The translations under genes and the position numbers were made by a program. DNA of 64,000 bases from Monodelphis domestica (Eukaryota > Chordata > Mammalia > Didelphimorphia > Didelphidae): positions 84,156,930 through 84,220,929 of the forward strand of contig NC_077227.1 of assembly GCF_027887165.1 (NCBI RefSeq), written 5' to 3'. Below, one piece after another: positions 23,501 to 34,440 of this stretch. Numbering within the stretch: position 1 is the stretch's first letter; every line of letters begins with the position of its first letter. The notes under the pieces are model-generated. The model made no database searches, was not told the origin of the DNA, and worked only from the letters and a program-made list of their open reading frames with translations.

Positions 23501-24185
23501 GCTTATCATGGAACCCAATGGTCTTTGTAGTGTATCATGGCAGCCTATAGAGTAGGGGTGAATGCAGTGCTCAAACCATACACCAATGAGCTATTTTTAC
23601 TGCCCTTGAAAGGATGTCATCCTTGCTTTTCATTTGACTCTGGGGTGGTACCAATCCTCCTCTGCCCACCCCAAATCCTGGCAGTTGTGTGGGAACCCTA
23701 AGCATGAGGTTGCTACATTATTCTTATCTTTAGAATCCAGGCTAATGAGTGTGGGGAGCAGGGGAATGAATCGAACCACGACCTGAAGTTATCTGGTGTT
23801 GAGTGCTTGGGGCAGACGGCTGGGAGACCCACTTAGCCTGGGACACATTTGGTATGGAGAAATGGACCTCTGCTCATAGGCAGGCTGTTTCTACTAATAG
23901 TCAGTGGAGAGAGTCCAGATGCTTGGTTCATTTGTCACTGTCACCATCCAGCTAGGCTCAAGCCAATCTGATTGGAAAGGTCAGAGCACATTCCTTTGGG
24001 TAGCTTGTATGTACTCAACTTCCAGACAAGGCTGAAACCTACAAGCCTAGATGGGATGGATTACTCTGGGTTGGTAGCAGTCTTGGGGCTGTACCGCTCA
24101 CTGCCTGGTGGTTGGAAGTTCAATTTTGGGATAGAATACAGGCAGAACAGATCAATTCCCTCCTGGGTGCCCTGCCAGAATAATA
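23501..24185. other. Unique sequence
   Basis: No repeat recognised. Moderately GC-rich around 23830-24130 but no convincing exon. Confidence 0.4.
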
Positions 24186-24189
24186 TTCT

Positions 24190-24405
24190 TTAAAAAGAAT
24201 TTTTTTTTAACCCTTACCTTCTGTCTTAGAATTGATAATAAGAATAGATTCTAAGGCAGATGCATGGTAAGACCAAGGCAACTGGGATTTAGTGACTTGT
24301 TCAGGATCATATAGCTAGGAAGTGTTTCAGGCCAGATTAGAACCAAGGTTCTCTTGACTCTAAGCCTGGTACTCTATTCACAGGGCTACCTAGTTGCTCT
24401 ATCAG
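24190..24405 (-). mobile_element. SINE1-type element, minus strand
   Basis: 'aacccttaccttctgtctta', 'gggatttagtgacttgttca', 'atatagctaggaagtgtttc' and 'gggctacctagttgctc' give the complete SINE1 reverse order. The word 'cagaataatattctt' occurs on both sides (24176-24190 and 24404-24418) and fits a 15-bp target-site duplication. Confidence 0.85.
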
Positions 24406-24600
24406 AATAATATTCTTAATGTGCCCCTCTGATTACATTACTCCCCAGTTTTAGATCCTTCAATGGATCTCCATTTCTTATAAAATGAGGTCCAGATCAC
24501 TTAGCCTAGCACTTAATACCTCTTACAATCTTACCTTACCTATCATCTCTAGGGTTGTTTTTCCCTCTAAGTTGACAGCCCTGATTTTCTAGTCTTCATA
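24405..24600 (+). repeat. L2 3' fragment, sense
   Basis: 'tgattacattactccccagt', 'atggatctccatttcttata' and 'cacttagcctagcacttaat' are typical of L2 upstream of its tail. Confidence 0.6.
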
Positions 24601-24645
24601 CTGTTCTATATCATATACTACTATTCTAGCCGCTGCTGCTGCTGT

Positions 24646-24912
24646 TTCTTCTTCTTCTTGTTCTTCTTGTTCTTCTTGTTCTTCTTGTTCTTCTTGTTCT
24701 TGTTCTTGTTCTTGTTCTTGTTCTTGTTCTTGTTCTTGTTCTTCTTGTTCTTGTTCTTGTTCTTGTTCTTGTTCTTGTTCTTGTTCTTGTTCTTGTTCTT
24801 GTTCTTGTTCTTGTTCTTGTTCTTGTTCTTGTTCTTGTTCTTGTTCTTGTTCTTGTTCTTGTTCTTGTTCTTGTTCTTCTTCTTCTTCTTCTTCTTCTTC
24901 TTCTTCTTCTTC
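24646..24912 (+). repeat. TTCTTG hexamer / TTCTTCTTG nonamer array
   Basis: Order as read: 'ttcttcttg' x4 (24661-24696), 'ttcttg' x7 (24697-24738), 'ttcttcttg' x1 (24739-24747), 'ttcttg' x21 (24748-24873), 'ttc' x13 (24874-24912), after a short GCT run at about 24632. All units are multiples of three, so frames stay open on both strands (FL or QE repeats). This is not evidence of a protein. Confidence 0.97.
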
Positions 24913-24949
24913 TGCCCTTGGCAAGGGGACTAGAACCACTGCCCTCCCC

Positions 24950-25140
24950 AATTTGTTTTTGTTTTGTTTTGTTTTTAAACCCTGACTTTTAGGCTTAGTA
25001 ATAACTTTAGGGTTAGGCAAATAGGGTTAAGGAATTTGCTAAGGATCATATAACTAGGAAGCATCTGAGACCAGATTTGAACCTAGGACCTCCTGACTTC
25101 ATGTGTGGTGCTCCATCCATGGTATCATCTAGCTGTCCCA
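24950..25140 (-). mobile_element. SINE1-type element, minus strand
   Basis: T/G-rich tail, 'gttaggcaaatagggttaag', 'aggatcatataactaggaag', 'agatttgaacctaggacctc' and 'atcatctagctgtccc' follow SINE1 in reverse. Confidence 0.85.
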
Positions 25141-25399
25141 ATCCCAGTTTGTTTTTGTAGTTGTTATTGTTGCTGCTGCTAATTTTTAAAGGCAGATCTG
25201 TAATCTCATTGGTACAGGGAATTACTGGGGAGAAACTCTCAATTAATGCATGTCTGCAACAGTTCTATAACTTATAGTCTTAAAGAGTTTCCAGGGACAC
25301 TGAGAGGCTAAGTAGTAAGTGATTTTCCCAAGGCTATGAGTCAGAGTCTGAACTAAGGTCTTCCTAAATCCAAGGTAGAATTTCTTTATAGCCTACTTG
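25141..25399 (-). repeat. MIR-like scrap and unrecognised sequence
   Basis: 25270-25385 has antisense MIR-like text ('ctgagaggctaagtagtaag', 'aaggctatgagtcagagtct'). The rest is unassigned. Confidence 0.4.
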
Positions 25400-25760
25400 C
25401 TTTATAATGATTTTTTATGCTCCTTTCCATTTCTAGTATATTATAAATTCCCTGAGTTTAGGGACTAGGTCTTTAAGTTTTTTGTTTTAAAACCTGCACC
25501 TCCTGCCTGGTATCAATTTTAAGGCAGAAGAGCAGAAAGGGCTAGGCAATCAGGGTTAAGTAACTTGTCCCAGGTCATGAAGCTAGAAAGTGTATGAGGT
25601 CAAGTTTGAACCGAAGTCCTCCCAACTCCACTCCTGGTTGCACTCTCCACTGTGCTACCTAGCTGTCTCTGTATCTTTGACTTTTCTTCTTCCTAGCCCC
25701 CACCACAGTATACCACATAGAAAATGCTTTGTGAATGAATAATTGAATAAATAAATGAAT
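25400..25760 (+). repeat. L2 tail, split by a SINE1
   Basis: 25430-25470 ('aattccctgagtttagggac') and 25672-25755 ('tagcccccaccacagtatac', 'gaatgaataattgaataaat') are two halves of a sense L2 tail. Confidence 0.65.
25475..25671 (-). mobile_element. SINE1-type element, minus strand, inside L2
   Basis: 'gggctaggcaatcagggtta', 'gtcccaggtcatgaagctag' and 'ctgtgctacctagctgtc' in SINE1 reverse order. No clear target-site duplication remains. Confidence 0.85.
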
Positions 25761-26029
25761 GACAAATCAAAATCAGAATTTTTCATTCTGGATAGCCATA
25801 GCCTTTTGTTCCTAATTATTAGTTCTAATGAGTATTGGGAACCACTATAATGGTAATTATCTTACTGTTTAAAAGGGACATTTGAATTCTCTGAGGAATA
25901 GCAGAGCTGAGTTACAACTGCTGACAAGTAAACCCAAATGACAAAGAGGATAATCCAGGAAAACTTTTTAAAAAATCAATGCCTTCTTTTACATTAGTCA
26001 TTACTTTTAAATATATGTATATATTTATT

Positions 26030-26600
26030 TTTACATGCATTTAGAATCTGTCCCCTGTGTTAACTCCCTTCAAAATGAACAACAAAAAGGAAGGAAAAAG
26101 CTCATTATAAACATATAAATTTTAGCAAAACAAATTCCTATACTGATCACATCCCAAAACACACGTTGTACTCTTCATCAGCTCTCTGGCAAGAAGTGAG
26201 TTGTGTTTTTCTTCTTTGGTCCTCTGGCCTCATGGCTTATCAGGGCACTGATCAAAGATCTAGTCTTTCAAAGTTGTTTTTCTTCATAATGTTGTTGTTA
26301 TTGTATAAATCATTCTCCTAGTTTTGCTCAATTCTTTCGGTATCAGTTCAGAGAGGTTTTCCCTGTTTCCTCTGAAGCTGTCCATCCCATGATTTCTTAT
26401 TGCATAATACAATTCTATTACATTCTTTTAAATTGTTTAACCATTATGCAATAGGATACCTATTGAGTTTCTAATTTTTGGCTTCTACGATGAACTGCTG
26501 TAAATATTTTTGAACATATGGGCCTTTTCCCTCTGTTTAGAAACTTTTCTATGGGATATAGGCTCAGCAATGGTATAGCTGAGTCCGAAGATCTTCACTT
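26030..26600 (-). mobile_element. Old L1 3' end, minus strand
   Basis: 3'UTR-like A/T-rich start, then reverse-complement ORF2 C-terminal landmarks: 'ttgttgttattgtataaatc' (26293), 'gcataatacaattctattac' (26402), 'ttgtttaaccattatgcaat' (26433), 'gggatataggctcagcaatg' (26553). More diverged than the L1 at 17546. Confidence 0.7.
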
Positions 26601-26802
26601 TTTTTACTTTGGAGAGAGCTCATTTATTCTTTGGGAAGTTATAAGTCGAGGTGGAAGAAGATAGATGAGTGTTCTTAAAAAAGAAGCATAAAAACAATTT
26701 ACTATCTCTCTACCTTCCTGAGGAGAACATTCTAATTTGCTACAGAGGAAAAAACCCTGAAAAGCTCCTCCACAGGTTTTTAAAAATAGGAATAAAAAAA
26801 GG

Positions 26803-26932
26803 GGGCAGCTGGGTAGCTTAGTGGATTGAGCACCAGGCCTAGAGACTGGAGGTCCTAGGTTCAAATCTGGCCTCAGACACTTCCCAGCTGTGTGACCCTG
26901 GGCAAGTCACTTAACCCCCATTGCCTTTAAAA
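26803..26932 (+). mobile_element. Short SINE1-type element with 12-bp duplication
   Basis: A compact ~130-bp copy ('ggggcagctgggtagcttag' to 'ttaacccccattgccttt') with an A tail. It is flanked by 'aaaaataggaat' at 26783-26794 and 26933-26944. Its close match to the family type suggests a fairly young insertion. Confidence 0.92.
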
Positions 26933-26984
26933 AAAAATAGGAATTAAAACAGGTAAAGACTTAAGATGCAAGTAAACGAGGATT

Positions 26985-27215
26985 GTATTTGAAATCAACT
27001 GAGTCCTGCCTCAGTTACCCAGTATTTCTAGAACCCTGAGCAAGACACTTTGCCCTTCTGTGCCTCAGTTTGTCACACCTGCAAAATGAAGATAATAGTA
27101 TTTACATTATGTACCTCATAAGGAGGTTGTGAGTAAACTTTAAATAAAGCTACATAAACATTTTGGAAACTATAAAGGGTGGAATAAATATGAATTACTA
27201 TTATTATTTTCTGTG
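26985..27215 (+). repeat. MIR/THER CORE-SINE
   Basis: 'gaaccctgagcaagacactt', 'ctgtgcctcagtttgtcaca', 'gtacctcataaggaggttgt' and a final 'attactattattatt' follow the full CORE-SINE order. Confidence 0.75.
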
Positions 27216-27239
27216 CTAAACATTTTTCTTACCCATAGA

Positions 27240-27460
27240 CACATATAAGAACATCTGCACTACTCGTTCTTCAAGGCTCAGCTATTCTTCTTCATGAAAC
27301 CACCCTTGGACTCCCACTCCAAATCAATCTCTCTATTCTTTGACCACTTATGAGTGTTTTGTTTGTACTTCTCCCATGGCCCTTAACCTATCTTAACTTG
27401 TTTAATAATAATTTGCATTTATGTTTTATCTCCCTCAATAGAGTATAGAGTCCTTGAGTC
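27240..27460 (+). repeat. L2 3' fragment, sense
   Basis: 'cgttcttcaaggctcagcta', 'atgaaaccacccttggactc' and 'ctcccatggcccttaaccta' are the L2 3' region. Confidence 0.65.
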
Positions 27461-27544
27461 ACAGAATCAGAAACTGGGGCGGGGGGAAGGTCTTTTTCAT
27501 AAGTTTATAGATTTAGAGTTATGAGACATTTGAATATCTTTAGC

Positions 27545-27608
<64 letters not shown>

Positions 27609-27623
27609 ATTCCTCAGGGTCCA

Positions 27624-27688
<65 letters not shown>

Positions 27689-27740
27689 GTCTGTCTGTCT
27701 ATCTATCTGTCTACCTGTGTACCTGTCTGTCTGTCTCTCA
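27545..27740 (+). repeat. Compound microsatellite (CTAT)16, (CT)29, (CTGT)n
   Basis: CTAT units run 27545-27608 (16 copies). A ~18-bp spacer is followed by CT at 27627-27684 (29 copies), then CTGT/CTAT units to about 27740. Confidence 0.97.
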
Positions 27741-28638
27741 ACACTCAGTAAACAACTTCACATGGCTTGACTGACCTCAGATGCAGTCTGAGTCTTTTGG
27801 GGGGATTTGGGGGTTTGGAGAAGAGGATAGAAAGGAAAAAGACTGCCCTGAAGGAATGTGACCATTTGTTGAACTTAAAACAAGAGCTTCTATGGCATTC
27901 TTGAAATGGTCTTTTTAGGAGATTCTTAGGAAAGAGACTACATTAACTGAGCTGTGTAAAGGCTGCCGAGCCTGTAGATTTGCCAGGCTCTTTGTGTCGC
28001 CTCCTTCCGTGGGTCCCTGGTACCCTGATGGGCATTTCTCTGCTATCAGCACCTCTGACAGATGGTAAAACTCAAAAAGGAACAATCGAGTTAGGAGGGA
28101 TGTAAAAGACATGAGGTTAAGAAGTACCTTTGTGGTTAATAGCTGAAAACAGAGGGAGGGCAGGAGGCTGTAGATTTCCATGAATTTCAGGTGAATTGCC
28201 CATTTTGTGTCAAGCCTTTCAGGGATAATAAAGGGCTGGCTGTGGTCAGCAGGCATTATGTGAGAAGCCACAGGATGCCTAGGAGTGTATGGGAGAACTG
28301 GACTGCATACTGAAAAGCAAGCAGAGCACCTGACCCCACAAACTCAGCTCAGCCCAGAACCCAAAGGCATAATTACAGTAATTATCCCAACATTAGCAAA
28401 AACGCAGTTAAGTCAGAGATTGGTCAGAAGTAATATTGGCTGCTTAGAAAACTGGTCATGATAACATGGAGAATTGAAAAATTAGAACATTTTCTATGTT
28501 AAAATTCATTTATCTTAATGCCTGCCCTCCCCCCACATTTATTAGGCCACCAGAAGTTAGTTACCTTAGATTAGAGATCTGTAGGTGTACAAAACTATGT
28601 TCCCTCAAAATTTCTCATAAGTCCCCACCAATGAGTTT
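27741..28638. other. Unique sequence
   Basis: No repeat recognised. A 118-codon minus-strand frame (27915-28271) has no recognisable domain or start context. Confidence 0.4.
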
Positions 28639-28639
28639 A

Positions 28640-28838
28640 CTTTTTTTTTTAACTCTTACCTCAATCTTAGAATCAATAATGAGTACTGGTTCCAATTTAT
28701 AAGAGCAGGAAAGACTAGCCATTGGGGGTTAAGTGACTTGCCCAGGGTCACACAGTTAGGATGCATCTGAGGCCAGATTTGAACTCAGGATCTCCCATCT
28801 GTAGTTCTGGCTGAGTCATCCCACTGTCACCTGAGCTT
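28640..28838 (-). mobile_element. SINE1-type element, minus strand
   Basis: Poly-T start, 'aactcttacctcaatcttag', 'gggggttaagtgacttgccc', 'agggtcacacagttaggatg' and 'agatttgaactcaggatctc' in SINE1 reverse order. Confidence 0.9.
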
Positions 28839-29074
28839 ACTTTTATTAGTTGGAGAATACAATTAGTTCAAAGCAAAGGCATTGAATGAAACAGAGTAGA
28901 ACTCTTCCAATAGACTTGGGACAAATGTCCCACAGATCCATATCCAGTCAGTACAAAGCATAGACAGCCTTAATAATATGTGTAATCAGTACACATGGAG
29001 GAAGGAACAATTCCTGCTTCTGATATTCCAGGATAAACAATATCTACATTGTCTTCGGGTGATGCTTTGAGACC

Positions 29075-29250
29075 CAAGTCCTAGTCTGGGTCCTATCATG
29101 GAATAATCAGTATATTTAAGGCTCTGGCTTCAATTCCCTCACCTATAAAATAAGGTTCATACCAGCTGCACTCCCTACCTAACAGGGTCATTGTGAAGTT
29201 TGGGATCAGATAATGAGTGGAAATGTACTTCAGAAACTATAAGCCTCTCT
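29075..29250 (+). repeat. MIR/THER CORE-SINE fragment
   Basis: 'ttcaattccctcacctataa', 'ctacctaacagggtcattgt' and 'aaatgtacttcagaaactat' fit the CORE-SINE 3' half. 28839-29074 has nothing recognised. Confidence 0.55.
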
Positions 29251-29299
29251 GTACCCAACATCCTTAGGATCTGAATTATTTAAAAACAAATGGTAATAT

Positions 29300-29890
29300 G
29301 GGAAGGCTTCCTAAAGGAGGTTGATTTTCAGCTGTGAATTGGATAAGGAGAAAGATTTGGGCAGAAGTTGTTGTTCAACCAAATAGCCATCTAGGTCCAT
29401 CTCTCCTCCCAGAGTATGGCAGAGGATACAGGGGGAAGGCAGAAGCTGCCCCTGAGAACACCAGTGTTCAATGTGAATTCCAGTATCCTTTCTGGAGTTC
29501 CATGATTCCGATAAGAGGATAGAGGGTACCTTGTTGTTGGCAGGCTCCCTGGAAGAGCCTCTGATAGCTATTGGGGCCCCTGATGATTCCCCAACTGACA
29601 CAATCAAATGGTTTTCGACTGAGCTCACAGAGTCCATGAATGTCAACCGGTGAGATCACAACTGAGAGATATGATTGTGGATTCCTTCTGGGATGCACCA
29701 GGGAGGAGTGAGGAAGAATGGGAGATGTCTGACTCTTGGTCTCCCAAGTAAGATTTGGAGACCATTTCTTGGGACAGACATTGAGTTTGACACCATCACG
29801 GAGGATGTTAAAGTTAATTTCCAATGTAGTCAGCTTGCTATTCTCTGTATCAATTCAGAAAAGGTATGCGATGTGGAGTGGAGGAGCATG
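29300..29890 (-). other. Unexplained stretch with overlapping minus-strand open frames
   Basis: 29300-29345 is a short antisense L2-like piece. From 29346 to about 29870, the minus strand carries a 118-codon frame (29468-29824) that overlaps a 111-codon frame (29311-29646). A plus-strand frame of about 55 codons, 'SLEEPLIAIGAPDDSPTD' in its middle, also crosses it. I recognise no family. It could be a decayed retroelement gene or chance. Confidence 0.3.
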
Positions 29891-30300
29891 CACTGGACTT
29901 AGAATAAAGAGGGATACCTGGAGTTGGAAGGATCTGGGTTTAAACGTGACTTCAGACACTTCCTAGCTGTGTGACACTGCACAAGTCAACTAATCTTGAT
30001 TACCTAGCCCTTATTGATCTACTTTCTGTCTTAGAATTAATATTAATTCTAGAATTCTAATATTTTCATATTATATAATATATTATTAATATTCATTCTA
30101 GAAACCTAGAATGAATATTAAGATACTTCCTAGCTGTATGAACCTGGGCAAGTCACTTAACCCCATTGCCTAGCCCTTACTGCTCTTTTGTCTTGGAACC
30201 AATACACACAAGTGATTCCAAGGTAGGTAAGGGTTAAAAAAAAAAGAATTAATATTAAGACAGAAGGTAAGAATTTAAGAAAAACTTTAAAAAGAGAACA
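29890..30300 (+). mobile_element. Outer SINE1 (plus), interrupted by another SINE1
   Basis: The left part runs from 'ggagttggaaggatctgggt' to 'gtcttagaattaatatt' (30045). The right part resumes 'aagacagaaggtaagaattt' at about 30256. Together they form a normal SINE1 tail. Confidence 0.85.
30046..30244 (+). mobile_element. Inner 5'-truncated SINE1 with AT-rich palindromic filler
   Basis: 30121-30244 is a truncated SINE1 ('acttcctagctgtatgaacc' to a poly-A tail). 30046-30120 is not SINE-like and holds a perfect 15-bp inverted repeat (30087-30101 with 30106-30120, 4-base loop). The 13-bp duplication 'agaattaatatta' flanks the insert (30033-30045, 30245-30257). Confidence 0.85.
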
Positions 30301-30319
30301 GAGTTGTAGAGTTATCATT

Positions 30320-30470
30320 TATTAATTGTGCTACGTCCTTTCATTTCATAGAAACTCAGTTTCCTGAACTGTAAAGAGGGAATGATGGTACTTTATACAT
30401 CTTGCCTCACACTGTTGTAATAAGGGTCCCAATGAGATAACAGATTTTCCCTACATAATTATTTTAGAAC
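30320..30470 (+). repeat. MIR/THER fragment
   Basis: 'aactcagtttcctgaactgt' and 'cttgcctcacactgttgtaa' follow the CORE-SINE order. Confidence 0.55.
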
Positions 30471-31229
30471 AGGGGACAACTTTTGGGGGCTATCCTAAAA
30501 AAAGACTAAATGAATTAATTCTTTCTTGCAGTTTCTCTCTGGCATCTATCTGGGGCTCTCTCATTAGGGATAATACATTCTCATCTGAGCTGGGTTTGCC
30601 TTTCTGGCGTGATAACATTTTGGTGAGCTTTCTCAGGTATCACAAGTTCATAACCATTGCTCATTCTGTCTACAGCTTGAAAGAGGCCACATAGGATATG
30701 CACATCTGATCCTCTCTTGCATCAGAAAGATAACTCATGGCTTGCTGAGCTTGTAAAAATAAACAGGATTAGATCCAGGTCAGTACCCTAAAGCTACAGC
30801 ACTCAGGGCTCTCTATGCAAGTACAGGGGGAGAAGCAGGGGGATGGGACATTAAATGAATGGGTTGCTACCAGGAAACTTGGGTTCAAATTCTGTTCTGC
30901 CTCTAACTAGCTAAATGCCTTCCCTTCACATCGTTAGGAAGTGTCTGAGGCCAGATGTTAGGCCTGGCTCTCTAGCTGCCCCCTCTATATCCTTTTAATT
31001 CAATACAAAAACATGAAGGAAGGAAAGACATGGAGCCTGTCTCCAGGCTCCTAAGTGAAGAGAGGGCCTTTAGTCTCCTCTTTCTCTCTCTGCCATCAAC
31101 AAATATAAGCTCAGCCATCCATGGATTTATGGTAGTGTGTCCTGTAGTCACTGGGCTGGTAAGTTGGACTCATGGTTTTCTTCAGTGGCTTGATGCCAAG
31201 CAAGTTTCAAACATTTAATTTCCTAAAGT
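30471..31229. other. Mostly unique, with a rearranged SINE scrap
   Basis: 30870-30985 mixes a SINE head in sense ('acttgggttcaaattctgtt') with a SINE1 end in antisense ('aggaagtgtctgaggccaga' to 'ctctagctgcccc'). The rest is unassigned. Confidence 0.4.
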
Positions 31230-31520
31230 ATTATTCATTTACGAGTACTCAGTGGAGCTCTTATTATGTATCTAGCACCATATTGGTTTCTTTCCAGGGG
31301 GAGCTTCCAATCTAGTTGGGAGTACAGTGCATATGCCTTGGAAAAAATATATTCATAGTGAAATTTAGAACACTTCAGGTGCAGAAAATTAGAGAATACT
31401 ACAGGATGGTAGCGAATCATGTATTTTGGCTTGATCAGGTCCCAGTAGCAACAGATAAGGGTTAATTTAGGGAAAATATAGTAACTATAAAGCTGTAATA
31501 TTTTACCCCAATTCAATCAG
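31230..31520 (-). repeat. L2 3' region, antisense
   Basis: 'gctcttattatgtatctagc' and 'ggggagcttccaatctagtt' mark an L2 tail in reverse. 31521-31789 shows nothing apart from a C10 run at 31748-31757. Confidence 0.55.
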
Positions 31521-31789
31521 ATTCTCAGATCATCTAAATGTGGTGAGCATCCTTCATTGTTATTCCTCTCCCAAAGCCTTCTTTGGATAGTGTGGAAATG
31601 ATCCAGAATGGTTGAAAAGTACAAATCTAGTAGGTCCGAGGATGCTGGAAGGATGCAAGGGTGATCCCAGAAATAGATGATGTTTACTCATCTGAGGATA
31701 AGCCTAATTAAATTCAGGGAAGTCTATTACTTGGTTGGTGATGGATTCCCCCCCCCCAGGTTCCCCCCTCCCCCAGAACAACTGATGGA

Positions 31790-32070
31790 AGGATATTGTT
31801 GTCATTCAATATTTTCACTGGTGTCCCACTCTTCATGACCCCATTTGAGGTTTTCTTTAAAAAAATCTATTACTTTCCATCTTAGAATTAATACTGTTCA
31901 TTGGTTCCAAGGTAGAAGAGCAGTAGAGCAGTGAGGGTGAGGCAATGGGCATTAAGTGACAAGCCCAGGGCCACAAAGCTTTGAAGTACCTGAGCTAGAT
32001 TTGAATGTGGAACCTCCCATTACTGAGCCTGGCCTTTATTCCACTGAACCACCTAGCTGGGCCCCAATTT
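31790..32070 (-). mobile_element. MAR1 tail joined to SINE1, both minus strand
   Basis: 31792-31858 is the MAR1 tail in reverse ('cattcaatattttcactggt', 'ttcatgaccccatttgaggt'). It breaks at 'gttttctttaaaa', and a SINE1 in reverse (31860-32065) follows to 'ccacctagctgggcc'. This is probably a SINE1 inserted into, or recombined with, a MAR1. Confidence 0.75.
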
Positions 32071-32189
32071 ATCATTTAAATAGTTGGCTCTTGAATTAGA
32101 TAAGTGATGATTTAAAATACATATGTGGTACCACCTTGCCTTTTCAAGTCGATAAAAAATGGTTAAAAATGATAAAAATTTACTGTTGC

Positions 32190-32400
32190 TTGGGGGAAGC
32201 AAATGTGCTCTTCCAGAGTTAGCAGAGCTACCAATGGGTTAGAATCTTTCTGGAAAACAATCCAATGGCAATACACAATAAACGTTACAGAATTGATCAC
32301 ATCCTTTGATTCAGTGGTCACAATGATAGGACTACATTCAATGGTAAACCTGGTGTCGGGATGTAGTAGGAGCTTAATGATTTTAGTTGAGTGAACCCAA
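32190..32400 (+). repeat. Possible L1 ORF2 C-terminal fragment
   Basis: 'ctggaaaacaatccaatggc' and 'cacatcctttgattcagtgg' resemble diverged L1 ORF2 coding text. The match is weak. Confidence 0.35.
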
Positions 32401-32589
32401 GGCTGCTATTTTTAAAAATGAAATATTGCATTAGAAGCCTAACATGGAACATCAATATATGCAAGTCCAATTGCTCGGTAATGACTTACATTTAAATTAA
32501 TAAATTCTAACAGGTGGATCACATAGCACTTTTTCAGGCAGTCCAGTCTGTATGTAATGTCTTGTTTTTCTGACAAGTGGACCACTAAT

Positions 32590-32800
32590 AATAATTAGCC
32601 TTTACAGAGCAATTTAAGATTTGCAAAGCATTTCACAAATATTATTTCATTTTATACTCATAACAACCCTGAGTTAGGTATATTATAATCTCTATTTTAC
32701 AGACAAGGAAACTAAGGCAGATGGCACTTAAATGACTTGTTCAGGGTAATACAGTACAAAGTATGTGGGGCTAGATTTGAACTCAAATCTTCCTCATTAC
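32590..32800 (+). repeat. MIR3-like element
   Basis: 'aataattagcctttacagag', 'taagatttgcaaagcatttc', 'ctcataacaaccctgagtta' and 'agacaaggaaactaaggcag' in order. Confidence 0.7.
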
Positions 32801-32924
32801 AGGTCCATTGCAATGTGTAGTTAGCTTCCTCTAAGTCACTGACTCAAACTTAATGAGAGCTTCAGAGATTACTAGAGGTGGGAGAGACTTTATATTATCT
32901 GGTCCAACCCATTTATTTTACACT

Positions 32925-33225
32925 CAGTCAGTAAATCAGCCAATAAACATTGATTAGGCACCTACTAGGTCCTTAGTGCTAAGTGCTGGGATAGAGAGGA
33001 AGGTAAAAGACAACCCTTGCCCTCCAGGAGCTCCCAGTCTAGTAGGGTAGAGAACCTGCTAACAACTCTACAGGAAAGCTTGGGAATAATCAGCAGAGGG
33101 AAAGCACTGGCATTAAGGGGATGAGGAAAGGCTTCTAGCAGAAGATGGGGTTTGAACTGGGGCTTGAAGGAAGCCTGGAGATGGAGATGAGAAGGGAGAA
33201 CATTTCAAGCTTGGGGGAAATGACC
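32925..33225 (-). repeat. L2 3' region, antisense
   Basis: 'gattaggcacctactaggtc', 'cttgccctccaggagctccc' and 'ggggcttgaaggaagcctgg' read as a long L2 3' region in reverse. Confidence 0.75.
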
Positions 33226-34440
33226 TGCCTAAGGTCTTGGGGCAAATAATTGTCAGAACTTGGCTTTTCTCTCAAGCTATCAGTCTCAAGTCCATTGCCT
33301 GCTTTTTTCACTATAGCCCACAGACTTGTGGGCTTGTATTTGCAAAGATGAAGAAAAAAAGAATGACCTGGATTCTCACTGGTACATAGACAAACAACAC
33401 TGTGTTTATGCTGCCCCTGTTTGAAAATGGTACATTTGGTTGCTTTGAGAAACACCGCAGTTGACTTAACATATTCTGCCTTGTGACTAGAAAAGGGGCC
33501 CAGGGGAAGAGATTCAGCTTCTGGTAACTAAGGAAAGTCCTGATAACCTTCTGGGTGGTGCAGTCACATCTCAAGCTGAATTCTGTGAGGCAGGAAATAA
33601 AAACCTCTTTGTTCTGTGGCTCAGTCTCCCAGGGTGCCCTGGGGTCCTAAATCCCACCGGGAAGGTTTCTGCCTATTCCCTTCCCCTAATTCAACTCCTC
33701 TCCCCGACCCTGCCCCCCCCCCCCCAGCCTCTAGATTCTATAACCTCAAATCTGATACTGGGAGAAGAAGAGAAATGAAACCTAGGGAAGATTTTGAGAT
33801 CTTAGGGCTGTGTTCAGGACCCTTCCATAGCTCACTCCCTCTTACACAGAGCGGAGAGATGTGAATATTGTTCTGGATTCTGAGTGTGAAACTTTAGAAT
33901 TATAATAATAACTTGTGGTGTTAGGGATTAAGCATAAATGAGAATGGGGGCATCTGGAGCCCAGCCTCCCCCCCCCCCCATCCCAGGGCCGTTAGAATGC
34001 TGAGCTGGCAGGACCACATATGGGGGCCAGGCAGGGAGGGGTTCTGAGTTCTCCTTTGGGACTTTTGATAGAGAACTAGGAAATGCTGGCCTCAGCACTG
34101 GTATTTGGCCTCTCTTGTGTTGCCTGTGCAAAGGATTGTAAGGGTTTCATCATGCCACTTTTCAGAGGGTAAACACAGAGTTCCCATCTTTCCATCCTAT
34201 ATCACCTTGGCAATTGAACAAAATGCATTGAATTCCTTCTCCAGAACAGTCTTCCCCTTTTTCTCCTTGTTTCTTCACCTGCAGATGACCCTACATTAAA
34301 CAAATTCAAACAAATCCTTTTTGGCTCTCAGCTCATGAGTGGTAAAAGTGCAGCTTCTTTGGTCCTTTTGAATCTGGGTGCACCTAACATCGGTAGCCAC
34401 CCTGAGGCATCTGGGCTCATCCTCCTCCTTTATCATTGCC
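33226..34440. other. Unique sequence with two long C runs
   Basis: Somewhat GC-richer than average. C13 at 33713-33725 and C12 at 33968-33979. No recognised gene or repeat. Confidence 0.45.

Noticed and set aside
24589..25020. 143-codon QE-repeat frame (minus) and FL-repeat frame (plus)
   Set aside because: The repeat units are multiples of three, so no stop can arise. One frame also runs into a SINE. This is not a gene.
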